Shown here: piece after piece, positions 10,030-20,068 of the stretch
Layout: every line of letters starts with the position of its first letter
Numbering within the stretch: position 1 is the first letter of the stretch
Assembly (NCBI RefSeq): GCF_003752585.1
Contig: NZ_RKHR01000003.1
Coordinates: 62,001 to 126,000, forward strand
From: Sinobacterium caligoides
GTDB taxonomy: Bacteria; Pseudomonadota; Gammaproteobacteria; Pseudomonadales; Sinobacteriaceae
Reading direction: 5' to 3'
DNA: 64,000 nt
Program-made: the position numbers and the translations under genes
Notes under the pieces: generated by a model
What the model was told of the DNA's origin: nothing
What the model saw: only the letters and a program-made list of their open reading frames with translations
Database searches by the model: none

Positions 10030-10647
10030 CTATAAGCTTAGATCACGGTTACTCGCTTTAATAAACTCTTTCTTCAAATCATCAAAAGTCTGAACCGCTG
10101 GGAATTGAGGGAACTCATCGATAACATTCTGCGGTGAATGGAACAGAATGCCCGCATCCGCTTCCGCAAGCATAGTGGTATCGTTATATGAATCACCTGC
10201 CGCAATAACACGGTAGTAAAGACTATGAAAAGCAATGACCGATTGACGCTTCGGATCTTTCTGGCGAAGGTGGTAGTTGACTACCTTACCCTCTGCATCT
10301 GTCTCAAGCCTATGACATAACAGTGTTGGGAAACCGAGCTGCGCCATGAGCGGCTGAGAAAACTCGTAAAAGGTATCCGACAAAATCACCACTTGAAAGC
10401 GCTCACGCAACCAGTCTATGAATTCACGCGCTCCCTCTAACGGCTCTAGTGTTGCAATAACCTCCTGGATCTCATTTAGCCCTAGACCATGCTCAGCCAA
10501 TATTGCCAAACGTTGTTTCATCAGAACGTCGTAATCAGGGATGTCTCGAGTGGTTGCTTTCAGTGCTTCGATACCAGTCTTCTCTGCAAACTTAATCCAG
10601 ATTTCTGGAACAAGAACACCTTCAAGGTCTAGACATGCGATTTCCAC
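10030..10647 (-). CDS. thrH: Phosphoserine phosphatase / homoserine phosphotransferase ThrH
   Basis: HAD-superfamily enzyme of the Pseudomonas ThrH type, which dephosphorylates phosphoserine and can move the phosphate to homoserine. The 205-residue length is typical. HAD motif I is DLEGVLVPE at 7-15 with the nucleophile Asp and the unusual Glu (DxE) seen in ThrH. Motif II is ILSDTF near 90, and motif III/IV is AAGDSYNDTTML near 150. The substrate-capping helices lie between motif I and II. It is followed by a terminator shared with the neighbour and stands 89 bases downstream of dbpA on the same strand. The DLEGV signature separates it from SerB (DxDGV). Confidence 0.92.
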   Translation of the reverse strand: MEIACLDLEGVLVPEIWIKFAEKTGIEALKATTRDIPDYDVLMKQRLAILAEHGLGLNEIQEVIATLEPLEGAREFIDWLRERFQVVILSDTFYEFSQPLMAQLGFPTLLCHRLETDAEGKVVNYHLRQKDPKRQSVIAFHSLYYRVIAAGDSYNDTTMLAEADAGILFHSPQNVIDEFPQFPAVQTFDDLKKEFIKASNRDLSL

Positions 10648-10736
10648 GGTAGCACTCCATTTATTATAAATTTGATGCTGCCAAATCTACCTTGTTAACT
10701 ACGTAATAGCAACGCTGTCAGCGCTATAGGCCGCGG

Positions 10737-12116
10737 CTAGTGCGCCTTTCTTGCCCGGAAGCGACGTCCCTTGATTCGCCCTTCTGTCAACATTTTCAAG
10801 GCTCGATTAGCGTCACTCTTAGCAATGGCGATGTAACTGACATTCGGGTAGATCGCTATATTACCCACCGCACTACCCTGGATACCGCCCTGCGCTGTCA
10901 GTGCACCCAACAAGTCTCCGGGTCGTATCTTGTCACGTTTACCTGCTTGCAACTCCAAACTAATCCATTCAGGGCGGCTTAGTGGCTTTGACTCGTCAAG
11001 CTCAGTAGGATCAAGGTAACTAATCGGCTGTTTACGGTAGTCCTCAATCGCCTCCAATTTGTAAGCTTCATTTGGGCTGTAGATACACACGGCGCGACCA
11101 CTCTTTCCTGCCCTGCCCGTACGACCCACACGGTGAATATAGACCTCCACATCCCGAGGGATATCGTAGTTAACCACAAGAGCTAAATCATCGATATCAA
11201 GCCCTCGTGCCGCCACATCAGTAGCGACAAGAACACAGGCACTGGCCTGACTAAAACGAACCAACACCTGATCACGGTCACGTTGTTCGAGGTCACCATG
11301 TAACGCGACCGAGCTACCACCCGCCTGATAGATGGCGTGGCTGACCTCTTTCGTCTCCTGCTTGGTATTACAAAACACAACAGTAGAGTTAGGCTGATAG
11401 TGACTCAACAGCTTCAGTAATGTATTGACCTTTTCTTTACGTTCAACCTCGACAAACAGTTGCTCGATATGAGTGTCACTATGCTGAGCGTCAACACTAA
11501 CTACTTGCGGGTCTTTCATCAGACGGCGACTCAGCGCCTCGATTTTTTCTGGGTATGTTGCTGAGAACAACATCGTCTGCCTTGAAGACGGACTATGACC
11601 TGCGATCGCCTCTACCGCGTCAACAAACCCCATTTCCAACATCCTATCGGCCTCATCTAACACCAAAGTGGTTAGACGGGATAGATCTAATGTGTTTTTT
11701 CGCAGGTGATCCTGTATACGGCCCGGCGTACCGACGATGATATGAGCACCGTGCTCGAGAGAGCCAATCTGCGGGCCAATTGATTGCCCACCACACAGCG
11801 TCAATACCTTCACGTTATGCTGGCTGCGCGCTAAACGACGAATCTCTTCTGCCACCTGTTGCGCAAGCTCACGCGTTGGACACAATACCAAGGTCTGAAT
11901 GTAGTAATTCTTCGCATTGAGTTTATGCAGCATCGGTAATGCAAAAGCCGCAGTCTTGCCACTCCCCGTCTTCGCCTTGGCGATAAGATCTGCTCCAGAC
12001 AATGCAATCGGCAGGCTTTTTTGCTGAATATCAGTCATCTCCTTATAGCCGAGGCGTTCGAGATTGCTGAGCTCTGCAGAGTTCAGCGGCAATGAGTCGA
12101 AGGAGGTATCTGTCAC
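10737..12116 (-). CDS. dbpA: ATP-dependent RNA helicase DbpA
   Basis: DEAD-box helicase acting in assembly of the large ribosomal subunit, targeted to hairpin 92 of 23S rRNA. The 459 residues show all helicase motifs: AKTGSGKT (motif I, about 49-56), PTRELAQQ (Ia), GTPGR (Ib), DEAD (II, about 154-157), SAT (III), HGDLEQRDRDQ, ATDVAARGLD (V) and HRVGRTGRAG (VI). The C-terminal RNA-binding domain (about 390-459) with KIRPGDLLGALT and IGxIxIxxxxxYIAI pattern is diagnostic for DbpA over RhlE or SrmB. The gene is preceded by the terminator of cysB, so it has its own promoter. Confidence 0.95.
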   Translation of the reverse strand: MTDTSFDSLPLNSAELSNLERLGYKEMTDIQQKSLPIALSGADLIAKAKTGSGKTAAFALPMLHKLNAKNYYIQTLVLCPTRELAQQVAEEIRRLARSQHNVKVLTLCGGQSIGPQIGSLEHGAHIIVGTPGRIQDHLRKNTLDLSRLTTLVLDEADRMLEMGFVDAVEAIAGHSPSSRQTMLFSATYPEKIEALSRRLMKDPQVVSVDAQHSDTHIEQLFVEVERKEKVNTLLKLLSHYQPNSTVVFCNTKQETKEVSHAIYQAGGSSVALHGDLEQRDRDQVLVRFSQASACVLVATDVAARGLDIDDLALVVNYDIPRDVEVYIHRVGRTGRAGKSGRAVCIYSPNEAYKLEAIEDYRKQPISYLDPTELDESKPLSRPEWISLELQAGKRDKIRPGDLLGALTAQGGIQGSAVGNIAIYPNVSYIAIAKSDANRALKMLTEGRIKGRRFRARKAH

Positions 12117-12163
12117 AATAGGTGCCTACAAAGTCAATCGGGAGTAAAGGGTGTTGCGCCAAT

Positions 12164-12198
12164 AAAAACGGCAGGTGCTATCAACACCTGCCGTTTTT
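12164..12198 (-). terminator. Intrinsic terminator downstream of cysB
   Basis: A perfect 14-bp stem (12164-12177 with 12185-12198) has a seven-base loop and ends in five U residues. It lies between the cysB stop and the dbpA start. Confidence 0.9.
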
Positions 12199-12282
12199 AG
12201 AGTAATTTTCACCATTATACATCTTGTGTTAACAAGCCTATAGCAATATCGTCGTTATCGACTTATTGACTCAACAAGCTGG

Positions 12283-13645
<1,363 letters not shown>

Positions 13646-14704
13646 TTGCCAAAGCCTATGCCTAGCCGATACGCCCTCTCTCTGCTAAAAATGCTTCAGA
13701 GTGAAGAGGATCGCCAGCAGGTCCTATTACAAGTCGGCGTGAGCCTAAGTGAACTACAGTCGTGCGAATTTTCTAGCTGCAAAACCTACTGCGAGCTTTT
13801 CATCGCTATAGTTCACAAGTTACAGCACCAATTACACGGTGAGGATGCCAACGAGTTATCACGCCTAAGTAACTACCGCCTTATCTTAATGTCTATGGTG
13901 GAAGCAAAGACTCTGGGCGACGCCATAATCAGGCTCACCGGCTTTTTTCGTCGCCTCGGCGCAGATGGTAGTCAGTGTCGGCTGATAACCAATGGTGATA
14001 CCGCAACGCTTCGCTTCGATTACGCCCGCCCGATAAGCGATGAGCAGCATCTATGGTCTGCTGAAATGTTCTCGATGGATCGACTAAACTGGTTACCTGG
14101 TACTTTAGGTATCATTATCAACTTATGGATATGGCACCGTTTCTGCAGCTGGCTTATTGGTGATTACCTTCCCCCTACCAAAGTCTCCGTTCAAACACCT
14201 TGCAGCGGCAGTAAAGCCGCCGGATATCAAGCACTATTTAATAATGCAATTAGCTTTGCTGAAGAAGGCTGCAGTATCAGTTTTGATGCGCGGTTCTTGC
14301 AAAGAAGCATTGTGCAGAACGAAAAGTCGACCGCGCAACTACTCAGCACCTTCCCTTATGAGTTAATCATCGTCGACCAAAAGTATGCGTCAATAGAGCA
14401 GCGAATACGCAGCATGATTGGCAATGACTTTAGTCGTCCGATGCCTGCAGCAGAAACTATCGCCGAGCGCCTTAGCATCGGTGTAGCAACGCTGCATCGT
14501 CGATTACAGAAACAGGGCACTAGTTATCAGACCATCAAAGATCAATGTCGCTTCCAGGCAGCACAGGACTTCCTTCACGATGGCGAAACACCAATAAAAA
14601 TCATTGCACAACAACTCAACTACTCAGATGTGAGTACTTTTCATCGCGCCTTCAAAAAGTGGTCAGGGCTTAGTCCGGCACAGTTTAGAGGAACATTAAA
14701 CTAA
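13646..14704 (+). CDS. AraC-family transcriptional regulator
   Basis: Predicted activator/repressor with an N-terminal ligand-sensing region of the arabinose-binding-like type found in OruR/ArgR-like AraC regulators. The C-terminal pair of helix-turn-helix motifs spans about 250-352. The second HTH reads IAQQLNYSDVSTFHRAFKKWSGLSPAQFR, with ERLSIGVATLHRRLQKQG as the first. The start chosen is TTG at 13646, six bases after GAGG; the next ATG (13658) would have a poorly spaced site. The gene ends 144 bases upstream of a TonB-dependent receptor, so it probably controls that receptor and the amine oxidase. The effector is unknown. Confidence 0.88.
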   Translation: MPKPMPSRYALSLLKMLQSEEDRQQVLLQVGVSLSELQSCEFSSCKTYCELFIAIVHKLQHQLHGEDANELSRLSNYRLILMSMVEAKTLGDAIIRLTGFFRRLGADGSQCRLITNGDTATLRFDYARPISDEQHLWSAEMFSMDRLNWLPGTLGIIINLWIWHRFCSWLIGDYLPPTKVSVQTPCSGSKAAGYQALFNNAISFAEEGCSISFDARFLQRSIVQNEKSTAQLLSTFPYELIIVDQKYASIEQRIRSMIGNDFSRPMPAAETIAERLSIGVATLHRRLQKQGTSYQTIKDQCRFQAAQDFLHDGETPIKIIAQQLNYSDVSTFHRAFKKWSGLSPAQFRGTLN

Positions 14705-14814
14705 TCGATCACGATCTTTTTGAACGATAGAATTTGCCAACAACACACGAGAGTTACCGCTATATGAGAATCTAGCTCCATCCCATAACCTAGTTACGTC
14801 ATAACAATAATAGA

Positions 14815-14831
14815 TCACTCATAGTGAGTGA
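14815..14831. promoter_or_regulatory. Inverted repeat in front of TonB-dependent receptor gene
   Basis: TCACTCA and TGAGTGA form a perfect 7-bp inverted repeat around TAG, 17 bases before the receptor ATG and overlapping the ribosome-binding region. It could be an operator or a translation-affecting hairpin. Function is not shown. Confidence 0.4.
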
Positions 14832-14848
14832 ACCTAGGGAGCATCACC

Positions 14849-17107
14849 ATGCAATCCAACACTTTCCCTCGTCGTAGTCTCCTTACTTCGGCCATCAAAC
14901 TCGTCATTGCCGCTAGTCTTGCCAACAGTACCAGCGCCTATGCTGAGCCCCTCGCCCTCGAGGAGGTCGTGGTCACTGCACAGAAGCGTGCAGAATCCCT
15001 ACACGATACCCCTATTTCTATTTCAGCCTTCACCGAGTCGGATCTTGAGAATTACGACATAAAGGAAGTGCAGGATATCTCTAACACCACGCCCAATGTG
15101 CGCTTTAGTAAGTCTGGTGGTGGCAGTGGTGGCAACGTACTACTTAACATTCGTGGTATCGCAGAAACTGATCCCGCTATTACCCGCGACCTCACCGTAG
15201 GAATGTACCTGGATGGCGTCTTCATCGGCCGCTCTGCCGGTGCTGCCTTCGATATCGTTGACCTCGAGCGTGTCGAAGTGCTTCGTGGCCCTCAGGGCAC
15301 GCTTTATGGCAAAAATACCATTGGCGGCGCCGTCAATTTCATCACTGCAAAGCCAACGGGCGAACTTGGCCTAAAACAAACCTTCAGCGCTGGCAACTAC
15401 GGCCTACTTGGCTCTCGCACTAGCATCAACCTTCCCGCGCTTGGCGAAACGGGTGAAGGGCTCGGTAAGCTCAGTGCTAAACTCGCTTATAATTACACCC
15501 AGCGAGATGGCTACTATGATGCACTCCTAGGCTCCTCCGTCGATGAGTTTGATAATCTCGACTCTCAGGGGGGCCGTATCGCGCTACTATGGGAGCTGAC
15601 TGATGACACACGGGTAAACTGGAGCAGCGACTACACAGACAAAAAGAACATCGGCCAACCACTCGTGTTCGATACTGATCGCGATGGAGACGTGAAGCGG
15701 CCTGACGAGGTTATGGGCTTCTATACCGACGAGAGCTCTCTTAAATCTCAGGGCCATGCCCTCGAAATTAGTAGTGACTATGCAGACCTTGGTTTCCTCG
15801 GAGACGTGACCTTCAAGTCTATCAGCGCCTACCGCAAACAAGCTCAAAAAGAAGCTGGTGATTATTCACCTAACGGCATTTTCTATTCCAACTCGACAAC
15901 AGATGTTAAACAGCTCAGTCAAGAGTTACAGGCTGTCGGTACCACACTAGATGATCGCTTAGACTATGCCATTGGACTCTATTACTTCAGCGAGCAAGGT
16001 GATGTATGGAACCCACAAACAATTCTAAACCCAGGTAAAAATCCGCCAGCAACGATGGGATGGGTATCGACAATAGGCCGTTACGGTATGGATAACACTT
16101 CCTACGCAGCCTATGGCCAGGCTACCTATACACCTGAGTTTCTCGAAGAGCGCATGAGCTTCACTCTCGGTTTGCGCTACACGCGTGATGAGAAAGACCA
16201 GTACCTTGGTTATGACAGAACATTCAATGACTTCCCACTACCATCACCTATGCCAAGAGCAGAGGCAGAGGATACCTTTACTAAAACAACACCGACAATC
16301 ACCGTCGACTTTGCTTGGACTGACAGCTTAAGCACCTACGCTAAGATCGCTACCGGCTTCCGTAGCGGCGGCTTCAATACCCGCACAGCCACGGCCGAAG
16401 AATTTCAAACTGCCTTTAAACCTGAAGATATGACTTCTTACGAGCTCGGTATGAAATCAGAATGGTTTGAAAACCGGATGCGCCTGAACGCAGCTGTCTT
16501 CTATAACGATTACACCGATATGCAAGTCGTAGACAGCGAATTTAACCCCGGTCTCGGTATCATGGGCGGCATCATTACCAATGCAGGTAAAGCTTCAGTT
16601 TATGGTGGAGAAATAGAATTAACCGCCCTTATCTCTGAGGATCTTACCGTCAACGCTAACTACGGTTACACCGACATTGATTACAAAGAATATGTCAAAG
16701 GTGGAGTCGACATTGCAAATAATGCTGACATGAGCAGTACACCAAACAATACTTTCAGCCTAAGCGCAGACTACTTTATTGCCGATATCGGTATCGGCCA
16801 GTTACGCGCCTTCGCCGACTATAGCTGGCAAAGTGACAGCGACTTTAACACCGATGTATTCGACCCCAGCGTGGTTAACCCTACCGGAGGGATGAAGCAA
16901 AGCTCATACTCCATTGTTAACGGCCGTATCGTATTATCAGAAATCATAGGTATCAGCCAAGGCGACTTGCAAATTGCGGCCTGGGGTAAAAACCTGACCG
17001 ATGAGGAGTACTACGTCCACGGCATCGACTTTGGTCAACAGCTAGGGCGCTCAGTGACCTTTGGTGATCCACGCAGCTACGGCGTCGACATAACCTACCG
17101 GTATTAA
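14849..17107 (+). CDS. TonB-dependent outer-membrane receptor
   Basis: Outer-membrane beta-barrel that imports a ligand using TonB/ExbBD energy. The ATG at 14849, eight bases after TAGGGAG, gives 752 residues; an in-frame GTG seven codons earlier is less likely. A signal peptide spans about 1-33, a TonB box follows (EEVVVTAQKR), then the plug domain with LLNIRGIAETD and VEVLRGPQGTLYGKNTIGGAVNF. The rest is barrel, ending in the aromatic-terminated YGVDITYRY. The domain order matches the large marine CirA/FecA-like receptors used for non-siderophore organic ligands, but the ligand cannot be read from sequence. The AraC gene before it and amine oxidase after it suggest an amine-containing or amine-derived substrate, which is inference. 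Confidence 0.93.
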   Translation: MQSNTFPRRSLLTSAIKLVIAASLANSTSAYAEPLALEEVVVTAQKRAESLHDTPISISAFTESDLENYDIKEVQDISNTTPNVRFSKSGGGSGGNVLLNIRGIAETDPAITRDLTVGMYLDGVFIGRSAGAAFDIVDLERVEVLRGPQGTLYGKNTIGGAVNFITAKPTGELGLKQTFSAGNYGLLGSRTSINLPALGETGEGLGKLSAKLAYNYTQRDGYYDALLGSSVDEFDNLDSQGGRIALLWELTDDTRVNWSSDYTDKKNIGQPLVFDTDRDGDVKRPDEVMGFYTDESSLKSQGHALEISSDYADLGFLGDVTFKSISAYRKQAQKEAGDYSPNGIFYSNSTTDVKQLSQELQAVGTTLDDRLDYAIGLYYFSEQGDVWNPQTILNPGKNPPATMGWVSTIGRYGMDNTSYAAYGQATYTPEFLEERMSFTLGLRYTRDEKDQYLGYDRTFNDFPLPSPMPRAEAEDTFTKTTPTITVDFAWTDSLSTYAKIATGFRSGGFNTRTATAEEFQTAFKPEDMTSYELGMKSEWFENRMRLNAAVFYNDYTDMQVVDSEFNPGLGIMGGIITNAGKASVYGGEIELTALISEDLTVNANYGYTDIDYKEYVKGGVDIANNADMSSTPNNTFSLSADYFIADIGIGQLRAFADYSWQSDSDFNTDVFDPSVVNPTGGMKQSSYSIVNGRIVLSEIIGISQGDLQIAAWGKNLTDEEYYVHGIDFGQQLGRSVTFGDPRSYGVDITYRY

Positions 17108-17141
17108 TCTCCCCCTAGAAGCTATCATCTGCTAAGTTCAT

Positions 17142-17163
17142 AGCCGGGTTTCCCGGCTTTTTT
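17142..17163 (+). terminator. Intrinsic terminator after the TonB-dependent receptor
   Basis: AGCCGGG/CCCGGCT stem with a TTT loop followed by six T residues, 35 bases after the receptor stop. The following 270 bases to the amine oxidase start carry no clear feature beyond its leader. Confidence 0.9.
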
Positions 17164-17436
17164 GTCTCTAACTACAGGAGACTTAGCAAATATGTTAGAT
17201 CAAAAAACAAGCAGCAGACAATAATATCAAAAACACATGCGTCGCATTGTTTCAATATTACCAAAAATTCAATAAGATACATTATGGTGCAATCTCGTTA
17301 CGGCGGCAAAGATACCGTCACGGCAAGTGAGCGCATCTTAGAAATGAAATTAAACAAAATAAAACAAATAGTTACGGCAAAGCTGGGTAAAAGCATGCTA
17401 GCCACACGTAACAATAACAACCTATCAGGATATATT

Positions 17437-18852
17437 ATGATCCCTTCTTTATTGAAGAAGTTAGCTGCAGGCTTAATGTGCTTCATTTGCTTGTTGCAAA
17501 TTCAAGGCGCTAGTGCCGACGAGCACAAGGCAATCGTCGTCGGTGCAGGCCTAGCAGGACTAACGGCTGCGTATGAGCTTGAACAGAAAGGCTACCAAGT
17601 CACGTTATTAGAGGCAAGAGACCGTGTAGGTGGGCGCATGGGCACACTCGACATGGGTGATAAGCATGGCGAGATTGGCGGAGAGCTACTCGATCACAAA
17701 AAGGTTCACTCAGAAATTTTTCGCTATGCAAAGAAGTTTGACGTAGCAATAGTTGACGCGGGTAATTGGGAGAATGTCGAGGAAGGTGCCTACTATCTCG
17801 ATGGTAAGCTCGTGCCTTACGGAGACTTCAAAGCGGAATATTCACGAGCAGTAAAGCGTGAAATGGATCGTTTTTGGGAAGCTTTCGAAGACCTGGCTTT
17901 AAACGTGCCAGACTATAAGCGTCCAGATCTAGCGCCGAACGCTAAGAAACTTGACAATATCAGTGGTCAAGAGTGGATTGACAGCTTAGGTTTATCACCT
18001 CTCGCTAAAACCCTCGCTGAACACTCCATCCGCAGCGAGTATGACGAGCCTAGGGACGTCTCTCTGCTTTGGCTCTCACATCAATCTAAAGTCTACGAAA
18101 ATGTCAGCGACAACAAAATAGAAGTTAAACGCTTCCTCGACGGTGGTCGCGCATTTGCAGAGGCTTATGTTGATCATATTGACGGCCCCGTATTACTCAA
18201 CCACCCTGTGACAAAGATACGTCAAAATAAGAAGGGCGTGACAGTGACCGCTGCTGGCAAAAAGTTCAAAGCCGATGTCGCTGTTGTCACTGTTCCCTTA
18301 CCGGTATTGAATAAGATTAAGTTTCAGCCTGAGCTACCAAAGAAAAAGCTAAGGGCTGCTGCTGAAATTAACTATGGTTCACACACCAAAGTGTTGATGA
18401 AATACAGCAAAAGATTCTGGATTGAGCAAGGTTTAGGCGGCGATACTCTCTCTGAACTACCAATTGGCTGGGTCTGGGAAAGCACAGAGCGTCAAGGTGG
18501 TGAAGGTGGCATTCTAGTCTCTTATACCTCAGGTGATTTTACTGACGATCAAATTAACTGGTCTGAAGACAAAATTATCGAAGATCGCCTAGAGCAGATG
18601 GAGAAGATGTACCCCGGCTCTCAACAATATTTCGAGTCTGCTTCAGTACATGCATGGCATCGCGACCCTTACACCATGGGTGGTTTTACTGCGTATGGCC
18701 CAGGACAAATGACTCGTCACTGGAACGCATTCCTAAAGCCAGCCGGCAAGATTTACTTTGCAGGTGAGCATACTGCCGTAGACTATATCGGCTACCTCGA
18801 AGGCGCTGTTCGCAGCGGCATGCGAGTTGCAGAGCAGATTGCAGAAAAGTAA
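17437..18852 (+). CDS. Exported flavin monoamine oxidase (FAD-dependent)
   Basis: Flavin amine oxidase family: oxidises a primary or secondary amine with FAD, releasing aldehyde, ammonia and peroxide. The ATG at 17437 has AGGA six bases upstream and gives 471 residues with a signal peptide (LAAGLMCFICLLQIQGASA, cut near 27). The in-frame ATG at 17284 would bury that signal peptide 50 residues inside. The Rossmann motif VVGAGLAGLTAAYELE is at about 34-49, with GGRMG after it. The C-terminal FAD block reads KIYFAGEHTAVDYIGYLEGAVRSG. Export of an FAD enzyme by what looks like a Sec signal is noteworthy. Substrate unknown; the receptor upstream may supply it. Confidence 0.88.
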   Translation: MIPSLLKKLAAGLMCFICLLQIQGASADEHKAIVVGAGLAGLTAAYELEQKGYQVTLLEARDRVGGRMGTLDMGDKHGEIGGELLDHKKVHSEIFRYAKKFDVAIVDAGNWENVEEGAYYLDGKLVPYGDFKAEYSRAVKREMDRFWEAFEDLALNVPDYKRPDLAPNAKKLDNISGQEWIDSLGLSPLAKTLAEHSIRSEYDEPRDVSLLWLSHQSKVYENVSDNKIEVKRFLDGGRAFAEAYVDHIDGPVLLNHPVTKIRQNKKGVTVTAAGKKFKADVAVVTVPLPVLNKIKFQPELPKKKLRAAAEINYGSHTKVLMKYSKRFWIEQGLGGDTLSELPIGWVWESTERQGGEGGILVSYTSGDFTDDQINWSEDKIIEDRLEQMEKMYPGSQQYFESASVHAWHRDPYTMGGFTAYGPGQMTRHWNAFLKPAGKIYFAGEHTAVDYIGYLEGAVRSGMRVAEQIAEK

Positions 18853-18869
18853 TCTGAATTAAGCACTAA

Positions 18870-18896
18870 AAAAAGCCCGGTTTATCCGGGCTTTTT
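18870..18896 (+). terminator. Intrinsic terminator after amine oxidase
   Basis: AAAAAGCCCGG / CCGGGCTTTTT stem, five-base loop, directly behind the amine oxidase stop. Strong; its A- and T-runs would let it work on both strands. Confidence 0.92.
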
Positions 18897-19194
18897 ACTA
18901 TTTAAAATATCATTCATCTATCACAACCAACTTCACATACCGCAAATATCAAACAAGTTACAAGCGCATTCTAAAAGTCTTACTAAAATTTTAACTTGTG
19001 CAATTAATTAAATTTAATTACCAGATTATCGATTGACCCAGCGACTTTTTTTGACATACATTGATAGACGTAAACAGCGCAAAGTCACTGTATACAAAAC
19101 ACAAAAAGAGTATTCACTGAAAACATAAAAACACAGGTGGGCACGTACATTAAATTAGTAAAGTGATTTACTTATAGAATAAGGTGGAAGGATT
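18897..19194. other. AT-rich intergenic region before the CBS gene
   Basis: About 300 bases without coding potential. A perfect TTGACA sits at 19051-19056 but no -10 box follows at 16-18 bases. The only firm element is the ribosome binding site AAGG just before the ATG at 19195. Confidence 0.45.
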
Positions 19195-19764
19195 ATGAGA
19201 AATTTAGAATTATTTAGCACAGCTTCAATCGACCATTTGCTTTGGTCCTCCGGTGAGCAGGCCACCCTGCTCAGCTCCCCTGCCCTGTCAATCCTCACCG
19301 ACTTCGACCATTCACAACCGATGGTTATTGATGTCGACACCTCGATACCGAACACTGTCGATATCATGGAAAAAACGCACACTTATATGCGTCTAGTGGT
19401 CGATAAGAACAATAACTTTATCGGTATCATCAGCAAGAAGGAGTTATTACATCGCCGACTAATTAAACGCGGCACACAGTTAGGTTGTAACTTCACTGAG
19501 CTGACCGTCCAAGACCTCATGGTACCAAGGGACAAACTCCTCGCGCTTGATTACCAGCAGATGAAAACGGCTGTAGTGAGCGACGTGGTACGAGTACTAC
19601 AAGAAAAGGGGCTTCACCACATGCTGGTCATTGATCAAGATAAGCATCATATCCGTGGCCTCATTTCAGCGAACGATGTGGCCAGAAAGCTGAATATACG
19701 TATCGATATTCATCAGCCACCATCATTTCAACATATATTCAAAGTCTCCAGTCACATCGCTTAA
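19195..19764 (+). CDS. CBS-domain pair protein
   Basis: A 189-residue soluble protein made of two CBS motifs. The first spans about 42-95 (MRLVVDKNNNFIGIISKKELL), the second about 107-170 (DLMVPRDKLLALDY, then HHMLVIDQDKHHIRGLISANDVARKL). CBS pairs (Bateman modules) bind adenosine nucleotides and usually regulate a partner. Here no catalytic or membrane domain is attached, so it would act alone or in trans. A good ribosome binding site (GGAAGG) precedes the ATG. No operon partner: a hairpin follows and the next gene is 304 bases on. Function unassigned beyond the domain. Confidence 0.85.
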   Translation: MRNLELFSTASIDHLLWSSGEQATLLSSPALSILTDFDHSQPMVIDVDTSIPNTVDIMEKTHTYMRLVVDKNNNFIGIISKKELLHRRLIKRGTQLGCNFTELTVQDLMVPRDKLLALDYQQMKTAVVSDVVRVLQEKGLHHMLVIDQDKHHIRGLISANDVARKLNIRIDIHQPPSFQHIFKVSSHIA

Positions 19765-19786
19765 TAAGCAATGCTAGACGATAAGA

Positions 19787-19805
19787 CGCCTGCTTTGTGC
19801 AGGCG
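19787..19805 (+). terminator. Hairpin after the CBS gene
   Basis: CGCCTGC/GCAGGCG stem with a TTTGT loop, 22 bases after the stop. It lacks a U-run, so it is a weak terminator or processing hairpin. Confidence 0.5.
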
Positions 19806-20003
19806 AATTACAGTCAAAAGCCGCCTTCCAAATTATAAACCCCCTCCACTTTCAACTATAACAACGATAGCCAGCCTTCTGTTTAGGGCTGAAAGCTCAA
19901 TAACGGGGCTAAATATAAGCTTGTGAATCAGTCGGTTAAAAGGAAAAAGAATAACCACTTTAATCTCATGCCTGTTGGTTTAACAAAAGATAATCTTAAT
20001 CAA

Positions 20004-20033
20004 TGACGGCACCAATAATATCCCGCCTATAAT
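20004..20033 (+). promoter_or_regulatory. Probable sigma-70 promoter of the DsbA-like lipoprotein gene
   Basis: A perfect -10 TATAAT lies at 20028-20033, with TGACGG as a poor -35 at 20004-20009 (18-base spacing). Transcription would begin near 20040, about 30 bases before the ATG at 20069. The rest of 19806-20003 shows nothing. Confidence 0.5.
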
Positions 20034-20068
20034 GCGCAACTTATACTTCAACAGATCAAGGCTAAAGA

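Noticed and set aside
17284-17436. Longer start of the amine oxidase
   Set aside because: It would place a clear signal peptide about 50 residues inside the protein; the ATG at 17437 has its own AGGA site.
19051-19079. TTGACA as -35 of a promoter for the CBS gene
   Set aside because: The position 17 bases downstream reads ACAGCG, not a -10 element.
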